Both the position numbers and the translations under genes were made by a program. 64,000 nucleotides of DNA from Flammeovirgaceae bacterium BBD 1991-12 (GTDB taxonomy: Bacteria > Bacteroidota > Bacteroidia > Cytophagales > Cyclobacteriaceae): contig LYSV01000052.1 of assembly GCA_001657315.1 (NCBI GenBank), positions 31,778-95,777 of the forward strand. The letters run 5' to 3'. Positions 37,717 to 47,889 of the stretch are shown here, piece after piece (position 1 is the stretch's first letter; every line of letters begins with the position of its first letter). The notes under the pieces were generated by a model, which searched no databases, had not been told where the DNA came from, and saw only the letters and a program-made list of their open reading frames with translations.

Positions 37717-40275
37717 CTATTCCGGGCTGAAGTGTAAAGTTTTCAGTGTCCCTTCAAATACTTCAGCTCTTCTCAGCCCAGTGCCGACCACCTCTGCTTC
37801 GAATCTGAAAGGAGATACAGAAAAATCCACGTAACTTCCATTTCCCTTGTCAACAGATAGCGTCGCACTATCTTCATTGTATTGAAGTACAAGCTCCGTA
37901 AACTCTCCTTTTTCATAGCGCGTTGATTCATTGTCGTCCAGGTAAAGCACATACTCAGCATCCTGACCGGGATAAATGTGTATCACTACAGGTTCATCGG
38001 TAGGTTCGGTGGCATATTGTACCCGGGGGCCCATCGGTACGATTGAACCAGCCTTCACATAAAGGGGTATCTGATCCAGAGGAGCCGGGGTTTTCAGCTC
38101 TTTACCACCGGTCACTTTTTCATGGGTCCAGAAGTTATACCAGTCCCCGGCAGGGAGATACACTTCTCTTTCCCTGCACTGATAGCAGGTGACCGGACTG
38201 ACCAGAAAGCAATCCCCAAAAAGGTACTGATCCGTGACGCCCCAGGTATTTTTATCATTGGGATAATCATATACCAGAGGGCGCATCATCAGCTGGTTTT
38301 TACTTGTCACCTTCCACGCTTCAGAATAGATGTAGGGCAGCATCTGATAGCGCAGGTCAATGAATTTACGGGCAATGCTTTCAAACCGGGGGCCATATCT
38401 CCACACCTCCGTGTTGGAGACATACCCGTGTATCCTGAAAACGGGGTTGAATGCTCCAAACTGGAACCAGCGTGTCAGCAATTCGATAAATTCAGGGTCC
38501 GTATACTGATCATCGAAAATGGGATTCAGAGAGTTCCTGTCACGGAAAAAACCTCCGATATCGGTGGTCCAGTACGGGATACCGGCCATGGCAAAATTCA
38601 ACCCAGCCGGTATCTGTTCCGCAAACTGCTCCCAGGTCGCTGCCACGTCACCCGACCATGAGGTGGCTCCATACCTCTGCTGACCGGCGTAGGCGGAACG
38701 TGTCAGGTTGAATACCCTTTGATCGGGATATTCCTTTCGTCTCCCTTCATACATTGCCTGATTGACCAGCAATGAATAGGCATTGGCCACTTCCGCAAAG
38801 CTGCCACCGGCGGTTTGCGTGGTATCCAGTGGTTTTTTTTCAGGCTCCGTACCATCCAGCCATATGGATGTTACACCGAAATGGAACATCGAGTCGCTTA
38901 GCATGCGATAATAGTTCCGCTGTACGTCAGAGTCGTAAAGATCCAGGTAATGTGTATTCCTGAGCTTTGCGTGGTCAAGATGATACTTTTTCAACAGCGG
39001 CTCATTGATCACCTCCGGCCATACAGATACCATAAGCTGTAAATTCAGCTCTTCCAACTCATCGACCATGGCCGCAGGATCCGGATATTTCTTTCTGTCC
39101 CACTCAGGTCCTTTCGTATCCTCCGGCCAGTAAAACCAATCCTGAACGATGTTATCAATCGGGATACCACGCTTTCTGTATTCCCGGGCATTCTCCAGCA
39201 GCTCCTGCTGGTGATGATAGCGCTCACGACATTGCCAGAAACCATAGGCTGATCTGGCAAACAGTGGGGCGCTTCCTGTGAGTCGCTGATACCCGGATAT
39301 GATCTCCTTTGGACCACTGCCATGAATGAAGAAATAATCCACAGTGTTCCCCTTCCTGCTGCTGAAGACAGTTTTGTTAAACCCAGGCTCGTTGTAAAAC
39401 AAGCCACCGGGCACTTGGGCATCCGTATTCTGAAATATTACTTCATAAGTCTCGCCTGCTTCCAGGTATTTCTGACCCGTGTGGCAGTCTGGTACCCAAA
39501 CGGTAGAGTAATGGATCACGGTATCCCCATTGAGCGTCACCACGATGGGGCCATTGAAGCGGTTTTTCTTAGGGTTGGGGCTGTCAACAAAAAAGTGATA
39601 GAGTCCGGTTCTGGCCGGTGTAAACACGGCTTTCCTGATATTTTTTTCCTGATCCTGGGTTATGGAGAAGGTGATCTCATTTTCAGGACGGTTGAAGTCC
39701 GTTACGCTGTAGTTGTGCCAATAGATGCCGTAGTCATGGGTACTGATCAGGAATGGAACCACAATCTCCTGATTGAACTGGGTCATTCGTAGTGGTACAT
39801 TCTTCCAGTTCATAATGCCGTTCTGATACTGCCCCAGACCGTACAGTCCCTCATCACCTGCAACGAACGATTGAGAAACTTCATGATCGGCATTTTCAGT
39901 GTGTATGACCGTCCCCGAGGGTGATTCTGCCAATAATTGCCTGCCATCGCTATCGTGAAAACTTATCGTTCCTCCGGCATCAATGGTCACGCTAACCAGC
40001 TTTGTGCTCACAATCAGATCGTTCCCTCGCCGTTTATGGCTCCAGGCCACCTTTTGCGGCTTTAATTGTGTGACATAATCCGGCACGGAGGTTTTCAGTG
40101 AATCTCTGCCTTTGACAATATGAATAATAGTGGCATCGATGATCTCCACTTTTACCAGGGCATCACCTTTAGCAAGGGTGAGGTGATGCTCTCCCTTTTC
40201 AATGATTTCCTTATCATCAGGACGTAAGCAGCCGGTAAGGGCAGCCACTATAATGGCAAATCGAAAAACTCTCAT
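37717..40275 (-). CDS. GH31 lipoprotein alpha-glycosidase with PA14 insert (alpha-xylosidase/glucosidase-like)
   Basis: An 852-residue retaining alpha-glycosidase. Signal MRVFRFAIIVAALTGC gives a lipid Cys at 16. An N-terminal beta-sandwich with EGLYGLGQYQNG is followed by a PA14-like insert at about 205-290 (AVFTPARTGLYHFFVDSP, LEAGETYEVIF), a feature of some alpha-xylosidases. In the barrel the nucleophile is Asp 474 (IWLDGTEPE) and the acid/base Asp 543 (SWSGDVAATW). The C-terminal beta domains include VKAGSIVPMGP. The enolase-family gene ends only 6 bp upstream. Alpha-xylosidase, alpha-glucosidase or alpha-galactosidase activity cannot be separated by eye, and the PA14 insert makes xylosidase the leading guess. 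Confidence 0.93.
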   Translation of the reverse strand: MRVFRFAIIVAALTGCLRPDDKEIIEKGEHHLTLAKGDALVKVEIIDATIIHIVKGRDSLKTSVPDYVTQLKPQKVAWSHKRRGNDLIVSTKLVSVTIDAGGTISFHDSDGRQLLAESPSGTVIHTENADHEVSQSFVAGDEGLYGLGQYQNGIMNWKNVPLRMTQFNQEIVVPFLISTHDYGIYWHNYSVTDFNRPENEITFSITQDQEKNIRKAVFTPARTGLYHFFVDSPNPKKNRFNGPIVVTLNGDTVIHYSTVWVPDCHTGQKYLEAGETYEVIFQNTDAQVPGGLFYNEPGFNKTVFSSRKGNTVDYFFIHGSGPKEIISGYQRLTGSAPLFARSAYGFWQCRERYHHQQELLENAREYRKRGIPIDNIVQDWFYWPEDTKGPEWDRKKYPDPAAMVDELEELNLQLMVSVWPEVINEPLLKKYHLDHAKLRNTHYLDLYDSDVQRNYYRMLSDSMFHFGVTSIWLDGTEPEKKPLDTTQTAGGSFAEVANAYSLLVNQAMYEGRRKEYPDQRVFNLTRSAYAGQQRYGATSWSGDVAATWEQFAEQIPAGLNFAMAGIPYWTTDIGGFFRDRNSLNPIFDDQYTDPEFIELLTRWFQFGAFNPVFRIHGYVSNTEVWRYGPRFESIARKFIDLRYQMLPYIYSEAWKVTSKNQLMMRPLVYDYPNDKNTWGVTDQYLFGDCFLVSPVTCYQCREREVYLPAGDWYNFWTHEKVTGGKELKTPAPLDQIPLYVKAGSIVPMGPRVQYATEPTDEPVVIHIYPGQDAEYVLYLDDNESTRYEKGEFTELVLQYNEDSATLSVDKGNGSYVDFSVSPFRFEAEVVGTGLRRAEVFEGTLKTLHFSPE

Positions 40276-40280
40276 CTAGG

Positions 40281-41690
40281 CTACTTCTTAAAGGGTGGCT
40301 GAACCAGTTTCATGTAGTGATCTGAAATTTCGAGTATGCCGGCGCTTTTATCATAATAATCCTTGCCCAGGGTGAAAATGCCATCTTTTGTTTTCGTCCA
40401 TTCATCATCCGGATAAGGATGAAAAGACCTCATGCGCTGCCAGTTTTTGTAGTTCTGGTGACCATTGGTTTCCAGCAGTCCCATGCCCAGGCCAGGGAAG
40501 GGGGCGAGTCTGGAGGCCACCACCTTGTTCCATTCCACCAGTATGGGATTCACAGTCAGGTCAGCACAAAAGCAGGGTACTCCTTTTTCATGGGCCACCT
40601 GGGCGATCTTCATCGTCATGCTCATGGTCTTGGCAATGGCCTTCAGGGCTATAGCCTTGTAACCCATCTCTATCCGTTCCAGCGCATCCTTATCTGTATG
40701 GGCGCTTTCGTCTGCGGCCAGGCGAAGGGGGATATCAGAAACGTCAATATCAGCATGCTCAGGAAAAGGCTCTTCTACTACCTGTACCTGCTCAAAGGCT
40801 CCTATCTTTTTCATGTGATCGATCAGCCGGTTCAGGGTCTTCTTTTTTTCATAGCGTCCGTTGGCATCAAAGTAGTAGGGAAGCTTGCCGTTAGCTGTAT
40901 GCGGTGTTCTCACGTGACCAATAGCCTTATGAATGGCGCTGATCCTCGCCTTGTCTTTTTCCAGCATCTCCTGCTGTGTACCAGGCTGGCCTATCTTTAT
41001 TTTCATAAAGAAATAGCCTTCGGCGGCCGCCTGCTCTATTTCACTGATGGGGATAGAATAAGCCATTAAAGGGATACTGGCCACCTTGTCATGACGGCTG
41101 GACAAGGCCGGCCTGTAGGCTTCAGGTATCATCTGATCAAAGCTAGTGAGTCCATTTTCACGAGCGTACAGCATCCAAAGGGCGTTGTCTACACCCACCA
41201 GTGCGTTGAGCACAAAGGTCATTCTAAGGTCCGGGTTGCGGGTCACTTTGGCGGCATAGTCATAAAGCTCCGTCAGGATCTGCTCTTGAAGGGTTACAGG
41301 AGAAGTGAATTTTTCACTATGCAACATCTGCCCTGCGCGCTCAGTGATGGCGTACATGAGCGCATTGCCTCCTGCCTCGGAGTTACCGCCAAATACAGCA
41401 GCGTCGGACCAGAGCACATTTTGTGTACACAATCCAATGGATTCCGTGCCTCCGGCAGATTGAAAATACGAAACCGTCTGCCATATCTCACTCATATACC
41501 CCCCCTTGAAGCCAAACGGCCGGATCAGGGGTTCCCGTTCAAAATTGGAATTGACTTTGGCCAGCTCAATACTTACATCTTCTTCTTTACTATGAATGAA
41601 ACCAGCCCCCTGAATCGCTCCCGGAGCGAATAATGCAGTACCCGCAGCCAGTCCTGTATGCTTTATAAATTCTCTTCTTGATCTGTTCAT
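40281..41690 (-). CDS. Tat-exported enolase-superfamily protein (muconate lactonizing / dipeptide epimerase-like)
   Basis: A 469-residue member of the enolase superfamily with a twin-arginine signal, SRREFIKHTGLAAGTALFA. The catalytic pattern of the MLE subgroup is complete: KxK at 230-232 (MKIKIG), metal ligands Asp 275 (YFDANGRY), Glu 307 (VVEEPFP) and Asp 327 (AADES), and the opposite-face Lys at about 350 (IALKAIAKT). Enolase-family enzymes abstract a proton next to a carboxylate, giving epimerisation, cycloisomerisation or dehydration of sugar acids. Export to the periplasm is unusual for the fold. It is tightly packed between GH31 (6 bp) and the TIM-barrel gene (33 bp). Substrate unknown; a uronic or aldonic acid fits the context. 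Confidence 0.88.
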   Translation of the reverse strand: MNRSRREFIKHTGLAAGTALFAPGAIQGAGFIHSKEEDVSIELAKVNSNFEREPLIRPFGFKGGYMSEIWQTVSYFQSAGGTESIGLCTQNVLWSDAAVFGGNSEAGGNALMYAITERAGQMLHSEKFTSPVTLQEQILTELYDYAAKVTRNPDLRMTFVLNALVGVDNALWMLYARENGLTSFDQMIPEAYRPALSSRHDKVASIPLMAYSIPISEIEQAAAEGYFFMKIKIGQPGTQQEMLEKDKARISAIHKAIGHVRTPHTANGKLPYYFDANGRYEKKKTLNRLIDHMKKIGAFEQVQVVEEPFPEHADIDVSDIPLRLAADESAHTDKDALERIEMGYKAIALKAIAKTMSMTMKIAQVAHEKGVPCFCADLTVNPILVEWNKVVASRLAPFPGLGMGLLETNGHQNYKNWQRMRSFHPYPDDEWTKTKDGIFTLGKDYYDKSAGILEISDHYMKLVQPPFKK

Positions 41691-41723
41691 TTTTATGCTA
41701 ACTCCCCTTAATTAACCTGATAA

Positions 41724-42683
41724 CTAACCCGTGAGTCCTGCTTTTTGCAGGTAATCCCGAAGCTTTTCTATATCCTTAGCCATGACCTTTCTTGCAAAAT
41801 CCATTTTTTCCTTTTTCGTCATGGAGTCCTCGTAGATCGGGTATTCAAAGTGCAATGAAATGGGTCCGTTGATGCCAAATTTTTTATAATGCTCAAAGTA
41901 TTTTGTCATTTCAACCATCCCCTCTCCCAGCGAGACACTCTGTGACCGCCACGATCCGTCTTCCTTCTTTACCCAGTGAAAATCCTTGGCTACACTACAT
42001 TTTATGTAATCCCTGACCAGTGTAAAGTCATTGAGCCACGACATGCCGCCCTCTACTACTGCATGCCTGATGTCGTACTGAAAGCCAATCCAGCGGGGAT
42101 CAAGGTCCTTAATAATATACCACCAGTCCCACAGTGACGCTCCCAAAAAGTCGCCCTGGTGATTTTGGTAAGCGCCATGGATCCCGTATTTCTCGTTGAG
42201 CTTTGCCAGCCGTGACATCGCCGGCCGGAGTGCGGTAAGATTGTCCTGTATGCTTTTGGAGCGGTCATAACGGTGGTACGCCATCCGGTAAAATCCAATG
42301 TCATGTTCACCGGCTGTTTTCAACACCGGCTCGGTCAACGGGTGATCCGGATCATTAACATTGGTCACCATCATGGGTACTACGGCTCCGGATCTGCGGA
42401 TCTTCTCCAATGCCCCCGGCAAAACAGAAACTGCATCTTCAGGATCCACGTGGCCACCCTTTCTGACCGTAAGGTCTACACCATCAAAACCTACATCCAT
42501 TACGTATTTCCCAAGATCTTCAAAATCCAGCCATTGCAGGTGTTTTGAAAATATGCAGATGGGATTTTTCACATTGGACAGTTTATTCTCCGATGTCATT
42601 CCGGTGGAAGGAAAGCTGACGGAAAGGCCTGCCGCACCCAATGCGCTGTACTTTACAAATTCTCGTCTGTTGATCTGTTTCAT
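41724..42683 (-). CDS. Tat-exported sugar isomerase/epimerase-like TIM barrel (AP endonuclease 2 fold)
   Basis: A 319-residue protein of the xylose isomerase-like/AP endonuclease family 2 fold. The start at 42683 gives KQINRREFVKYSALGAAGLSV, a Tat signal with a lone RR; an earlier in-frame ATG (42716) only lengthens it. Fold markers are FGFDGVDLTVRKGGHVDP-type strand 1 (here VGFDGVDLTVRKGGH), GIHGAYQNHQGDF with the metal-site His/Asn, and WIGFQYDIRHAVVEGG. In Bacteroidota such exported proteins occur beside Gfo/Idh/MocA oxidoreductases; some act as lyases on 3-keto-glycosides. Here the oxidoreductase is directly upstream, which fits that partnership. Confidence 0.87.
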   Translation of the reverse strand: MKQINRREFVKYSALGAAGLSVSFPSTGMTSENKLSNVKNPICIFSKHLQWLDFEDLGKYVMDVGFDGVDLTVRKGGHVDPEDAVSVLPGALEKIRRSGAVVPMMVTNVNDPDHPLTEPVLKTAGEHDIGFYRMAYHRYDRSKSIQDNLTALRPAMSRLAKLNEKYGIHGAYQNHQGDFLGASLWDWWYIIKDLDPRWIGFQYDIRHAVVEGGMSWLNDFTLVRDYIKCSVAKDFHWVKKEDGSWRSQSVSLGEGMVEMTKYFEHYKKFGINGPISLHFEYPIYEDSMTKKEKMDFARKVMAKDIEKLRDYLQKAGLTG

Positions 42684-42836
42684 GTGTTTCCTGTTGATTG
42701 TCCGTATGGCCAGCATGTACCTTTCGTGATCCTGCGAACGGCCATAATTGTGTACCTGCTCCTTTCAGAGAGACAATTGAAGCCTGCAAAATCTCACTTA
42801 TGCGGACTGGTATTTCTGAACAATTGCTCTACAGTA

Positions 42837-44226
42837 TTACAACTTCCAGGGAGCTCTGTACTCATAATGCAACAGTTTGTTGGCAGCCTCATTGTTGGTG
42901 ATGCGTTCGGCATCTGCATCCCACTCGATCCTGCTGCCTGTTTCAAGGGCAATATTGGCCAGGTGTGCAAAAGAGGTAGACCGGTGGCCATCCTCAAGGG
43001 TACACCAGGGTTCTTTTCTCGATTTTACACAGTCCAGAAAATTACGTATCAATCGGCCGGTAGAGTTTTCCCTGATGTTCAGATCACCATATTGTGTATC
43101 CGACTGGATATCGTATTTTTCTTCTTCAACAAGTTGCTTCCAGTCTTGGAACTGCCCCGGCCGGGCGGGAGTGATCCTGTAGCCGTTCTGATCAATGGCC
43201 ATATTGCCCTTCGTGCCGGACAGCATTACCTCGCCACCACTGATCTCGTCGATGGTGCTGGCCTCATGGATACCAAACTGAATGACCAGACCGGATCTGA
43301 ACTCGAAGAGCACTTCCATGGTATCGGGAATGTTCCGGTCGTCCTTTAGTACATATTTTCCTCCATGTGCAGAAATGGCGCTGGGAGCCGTCTCTCCTAC
43401 CATCCATCGGATTGCGTCCATGTAGTGTACGCCCCAGTTGCCCATTTGCGAAGAGTATTCCTTCCACCATCGGAAATAATACGGGGCTATGTTGTATTGG
43501 TATTCACGGAAAGGTCTGGGGCCCAGCCACATGTCCCAATCGAACCCTTCCGGTTCAGGGATAGGTTTTTCATTGCCTATACCGTTGGGTGCCATGTTGC
43601 TCACACGAAAAGCCTTAGCATAGGATACTTTACCGATCTTTTCCTCCACTTTTCCTGCCATCTTCTGGTACATGGATGATCCCCTTCTGTTCAGACCTAC
43701 CGCCACCACACGGTCGCTCTTCTTCTGGGTCTCCACCATAGCCCGGCCCTCCTTAAGTGATAGTGAGGGGCTTTTCCACGTACACATCCTTGCCGGCTTC
43801 TATCGCCTGTATGGTCTGTATGGCATGCCAATGGTCCGGCGTGGCGATACAGACAGCATCAATATCCTTTTGCTCCAGCAGTTTGCGGAAGTCCGTATAG
43901 TACTTCACATTTTTGCTGAGTTTTCTGCTCAGGTCGGGTACATAGATCCGCTTTTTGGTCTCGGCGTGCATGAGATCTACATTCCTGCGCAGATATGGTT
44001 CATACACATCGCACAACGCTGCCACCTCTACATCCTCATTGTCCATAAAATTATGCATGAGACCGGTGCCTCTGTTGCCCACACCGATAAACCCAACTCT
44101 TATTTTGTCATTGCTTTTACCTGTCCCAATTGAAAATGGTGCACCAAGCACCTCTCCCCCAAGCCCAATTCCTGCTCCCATGGCCATCGATTTTTGTATA
44201 AAATCCCTTCTAGAAGTTTTTGTCAT
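42837..44226 (-). pseudogene. Gfo/Idh/MocA-family oxidoreductase, Tat-exported, interrupted by a frameshift
   Basis: The full product would be about 463 residues. The first piece (44226 to 43753) has a Tat signal SRRDFIQKSMAMGAGIGLGG, the Rossmann motif VGFIGVGNRGTG and ends right after the conserved EKPLTIT. The rest (frame ending 42837) continues LKEGRAMVETQKKSD and VAVGLNRRGSS, then the C-terminal sheet domain (FDWDMWLGPRP, GNWGVHYMDAIRWM, MLSGTKGNMAID). The two are joined in a different frame near 43765-43780, at AAAAGCCCCTCAC; insertion of one base restores one protein. This may be a real null mutation, a recent one since the rest is intact, or a homopolymer error in the assembly. Intact relatives oxidise sugars with bound NAD(P), and exported ones pair with the TIM-barrel gene that follows. 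Confidence 0.88.
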
Positions 44227-44354
44227 TTGATAGCTTTTTTAGTTGATCCATAATTGAGCGCCTTACAGACGCTGAATGTGTTAAGGCCGGCAGAGGTGCA
44301 CAAAAGTCCACAGGGTCTGCCCAATGATTTACACAGGAAAAATTAGATAAAGTA

Positions 44355-47300
44355 TTACTCTTCCGGGGGTAATAATGTAACAAATACGGGGCGACTGTTA
44401 TTCATTGCAAAAACAAATCCCTGGTTCCCGCGAATTACGATGGGCTGTACATCCTTTACATTTCCGGTGACATACAACCCAGACAAGGCTGGTGGAACCG
44501 CTTCGAAACCCTCCCCCTTCCTGTTCCTTAGTACCAGCCCGATCCCTGCATCCGCTCTTGGGGTTTCTACTTCCGCATCGTATAAACCCCCGGCGACCAG
44601 CAGGTCCGGATAGTCATCTCCGTCATAGTCAAAAGGCAGAATGCTGCTGACCGGTGAGAACTGGCTTCTGTTGGGCAGGAGGTGCCAGTCAAAGTGGCCG
44701 TTTCCACGGTTTTCCAACCAATAGTGTGCAAATGTTGTAGCCTGATAATGCACCGCATTTTCAAGCATACTTTCCCCGTAAATATCAATAAGATCAGCAG
44801 ATGCAAATTCACGGTAAGTTTCATATCTGTGTTTTATGACCGGTACCTGCTGTGAGGAGCATTCTCTACCCCTCAGAGGCAGCAAACGCCCTTCCTTATG
44901 TACTCCCAGGACGATGTCATCCTTTCCGTTGAGATCAAAGTCATTGAGGAAAACTTCAAAGGGTTTTTCGAAGGAGGCAGTGTACTTATAGTTCAATCCA
45001 AGATTTCCTGCAATCAGGTCATTATCTCCGTCGTTGTCCACATCAAGCGCGCTGAGCCCATACCACCAGCCTGCTTTGCTCTGCATATCCAGCTCTTGCG
45101 TTTTATTTGTGAGGCTGCCTTTCTCATTAAGAAAGATCGTTACGGGCATCCATTCTCCGGCGAGGATCAGGTCTTCCCAGCCATCACCATTTATATCGGA
45201 CCAGACCGCGCTGGTCACCATGCCTATCTCAGCCAGGTCATGTGCTCCGTGGGAAGTCAGTGGCTCAAAGCGCAGATCGAGATCCTGGGCTCCATTATTT
45301 TGCAAAAGGTAACTTTTAGGGGGAAGCGGATACTGACCGGCTGTTACGCGACCTCCCAGAAAAAGATCTACGTCACCATCATGATCAAAGTCGCATGCTG
45401 CAATGGCCTGGCCAGAGGCAGCCATGACCGGAAGCGATTCAGAGCTGTGAAATGTACCTTCAATGTTTATATACAACCGATCCTGAAAGTCCTTTCCGGT
45501 CCTGGTAACATCATATCCTCCGGAAACCACATACAGATCATGGTCCCCGTCGTTATCCGCATCCAAGAACAATGCGCCTGTATCTTCAAAGGCTCCGTCC
45601 GAAGTCCAGGGGCCCTGCTGCTCAATGAAACCTCCTTCGGCAGTTTGCAGGTACAGTTTACCTTCAGCGCCTGTAGCATTACCCACGAAAAAATCCTGAT
45701 ATCCATCCTCATTAATGTCGGCTACTGCCACGCCCGGGCCCAGGGTAGAGTATTTGTGTGGCAGCAGGGGTTCATGCTGATAGTCATCGTAGGGATCTTC
45801 CTGATGCTGAAAGGGCAGATCCAGTGACTGTGTGATTTTTTTGAACGGGCGAGCTTCTTTTACAACATCAGGTATCTTTTCAACTGCACCGTTGTAACTG
45901 ATCACCAATACGGTATCAAAGGTGGCAACAGTCCTGATGTCCTGTTTGCCATTCGGCCATATCACTTTTACTATTTTTTCAGAGGTATCGTCACCAAGAC
46001 CAAAGTGGATCACCGGCTCCATGCCCGACTGATAGCCTCTGGTCAGCATGAGTTCACTGGTCTGAAGAGTGCCTGTTTCCTGGTCCTCCAGGATCACATT
46101 TGTTCCCAGGCCCATGGGATTGTTTTCTGGCCCTTCTATGAAGATCTTAAGGTAATGACGTCCAGTGACATTATTCCTGTAAAGTGACAGCTCCTCATCA
46201 ATGTTGTTTATGATCATGTCAAGATCCCCGTCCTTGTCCAGATCCGCCCACGCCATGCCATTGGAAAAACTCCTGCCAGACAGGCCCCACTGTTCAGTAA
46301 CATTCTCAAAGGTATAATCTGTATTATTTCGAAAAGCATAGTTGCTGAGGGGCTCGCTGGGGTATTTTTTCATATCTATTTTACCGTAGGCCGCCTGGAA
46401 GGTGGTGGCCTGGGTCCTTTGGTTCAGGTCATTGTCATTGACATCCCTTTTCATGCCATTGGTGATATAAACATCTTTCCAACCGTCGTTGTCAAGATCA
46501 GCGAATACTGCCGACCAGCTCCAGTCTGTTGTAGCCAGGCCTGCCAGTCTTGAAATATCGCTAAAGACGGGAATTCCGTTTTCAGCAGCGCCGTTGTTGA
46601 CCTGCAGGCTGTTTTGCATGTATTGATAATGCAGCCCCAGCTTCACCCCTCTGTAAAAAGTTTCCGGGCTCATACTGGCCATATTCACTTTTGCCCGTGT
46701 ATAGTCTTCAGGGGTCATGTCCACCTGAATAAGGTCCTTCAGACCATCGTTATTAAAATCGGCAATGTCTATGCCCATTCCAAACATGGAAGTGTGTGCC
46801 ATGGATGTCTGGAGCACCTCTGAAAAGGAGCCATCCCCCTGATTGAGATACAAATAGTCCGGTACATTAAAATCATTGGAAAGGTACAGGTCCGGCCAGC
46901 CGTCATTATTCAGATCTGAAGCAACCACGCCCAGTGTTAGTCCAAAATTCTGAAGCCTTGCTGCATTGGTGACATCTTCAAACGATCCGTTGCCCATGTT
47001 ACGGTACAGGTGACCAGAGTGCTCCGGCTTGTTCTGCTCCATCATTTGTTTGTAAAAAACCGGGCCCATAGACAGTGGCACCACAGGATAGTTGGCCACA
47101 AACAGGTCCAGGTCGCCGTCACTGTCGTAATCAAAAAAGGTGGATTGAATGGAATTGGAAGCATCATCAACGCCCCACGCTGCGGCTTCCTCTGTGAACG
47201 AATGGCCGTTATGGTTGATGTAAAGCTCGTTGCGGGTATCCGTATTCAGACCCGAAACGGACAGGTAGATATCCAGCCAGCCATCGCAATTGATGTCCAC

Positions 47301-47687
47301 CATAGTCACTCCGGTATACCACTTATTGCTGCCATGTACGCCGGCTTTAAGGGAAACATCCTCAAAAACGAGATCTCCCCGATTAAGGTAAAGTTTGTTC
47401 TCTACCATATTGCCGGTAGTATAGATATCCGGGAGGCCGTCGTTGTTTACGTCACCGGTGGCTACCCCTCCACCCAGGTAAATGTACGGAAAGCTGTAGT
47501 AGTTCAGTGAATCACTTTCTATGATAGAATTGGCAAAGGTCAGGCCACTGTGATCTGCCCCTATCCTGTTGAAAAGCGTGACATGATCATCATATTCACT
47601 ACAGCCTGCCACCGCAACCAGTAGAACAAGCAGAGGTAACCTTCCCTGGAAGTATCTGGTGAATATGCCCATAGACCTTTTGATCAA
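44355..47687 (-). CDS. FG-GAP/VCBS-repeat lipoprotein with ASPIC/UnbV domain (CRTAC1-like)
   Basis: An 1110-residue lipoprotein (LLVLLVAVAGC, Cys 29) built of many integrin-like FG-GAP/VCBS repeats with calcium-binding loops of the D-x-[DN]-x-D-G type, such as DVNNDGLPDIY, DINCDGWLDIY, DYDSDGDLDLF and DLDKDGDLDMI. Near the middle (about 505-590) is an ASPIC/UnbV domain: RHYLKIFIEGPENNPMGLGT and FGLGDDTSEKIVKVIWPNG. Two propeller units probably flank it. Proteins of this type are frequent in Bacteroidota polysaccharide loci and are thought to bind glycans or partner proteins at the surface; no catalytic function is known. It lies between the GH29 and oxidoreductase genes in the same orientation. 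Confidence 0.92.
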   Translation of the reverse strand: MIKRSMGIFTRYFQGRLPLLVLLVAVAGCSEYDDHVTLFNRIGADHSGLTFANSIIESDSLNYYSFPYIYLGGGVATGDVNNDGLPDIYTTGNMVENKLYLNRGDLVFEDVSLKAGVHGSNKWYTGVTMVDINCDGWLDIYLSVSGLNTDTRNELYINHNGHSFTEEAAAWGVDDASNSIQSTFFDYDSDGDLDLFVANYPVVPLSMGPVFYKQMMEQNKPEHSGHLYRNMGNGSFEDVTNAARLQNFGLTLGVVASDLNNDGWPDLYLSNDFNVPDYLYLNQGDGSFSEVLQTSMAHTSMFGMGIDIADFNNDGLKDLIQVDMTPEDYTRAKVNMASMSPETFYRGVKLGLHYQYMQNSLQVNNGAAENGIPVFSDISRLAGLATTDWSWSAVFADLDNDGWKDVYITNGMKRDVNDNDLNQRTQATTFQAAYGKIDMKKYPSEPLSNYAFRNNTDYTFENVTEQWGLSGRSFSNGMAWADLDKDGDLDMIINNIDEELSLYRNNVTGRHYLKIFIEGPENNPMGLGTNVILEDQETGTLQTSELMLTRGYQSGMEPVIHFGLGDDTSEKIVKVIWPNGKQDIRTVATFDTVLVISYNGAVEKIPDVVKEARPFKKITQSLDLPFQHQEDPYDDYQHEPLLPHKYSTLGPGVAVADINEDGYQDFFVGNATGAEGKLYLQTAEGGFIEQQGPWTSDGAFEDTGALFLDADNDGDHDLYVVSGGYDVTRTGKDFQDRLYINIEGTFHSSESLPVMAASGQAIAACDFDHDGDVDLFLGGRVTAGQYPLPPKSYLLQNNGAQDLDLRFEPLTSHGAHDLAEIGMVTSAVWSDINGDGWEDLILAGEWMPVTIFLNEKGSLTNKTQELDMQSKAGWWYGLSALDVDNDGDNDLIAGNLGLNYKYTASFEKPFEVFLNDFDLNGKDDIVLGVHKEGRLLPLRGRECSSQQVPVIKHRYETYREFASADLIDIYGESMLENAVHYQATTFAHYWLENRGNGHFDWHLLPNRSQFSPVSSILPFDYDGDDYPDLLVAGGLYDAEVETPRADAGIGLVLRNRKGEGFEAVPPALSGLYVTGNVKDVQPIVIRGNQGFVFAMNNSRPVFVTLLPPEE

Positions 47688-47889
47688 TTTGATTTAGTTA
47701 TGATTACATCCCTTCCGTTTAAATTGTTCGCATCCCGCATTGATGGTCTGGTTAACCGGTTCCTTTAATATCCAGGTTCCTCATAGCATGTGGTTCGGGG
47801 TACTTTCGTGGCAAATGGTCTGTGAAGACACAGACCATGGATACAGATGGATAGTGGTAAGGAGAACAGGGACTACTGATTATCCCGTT

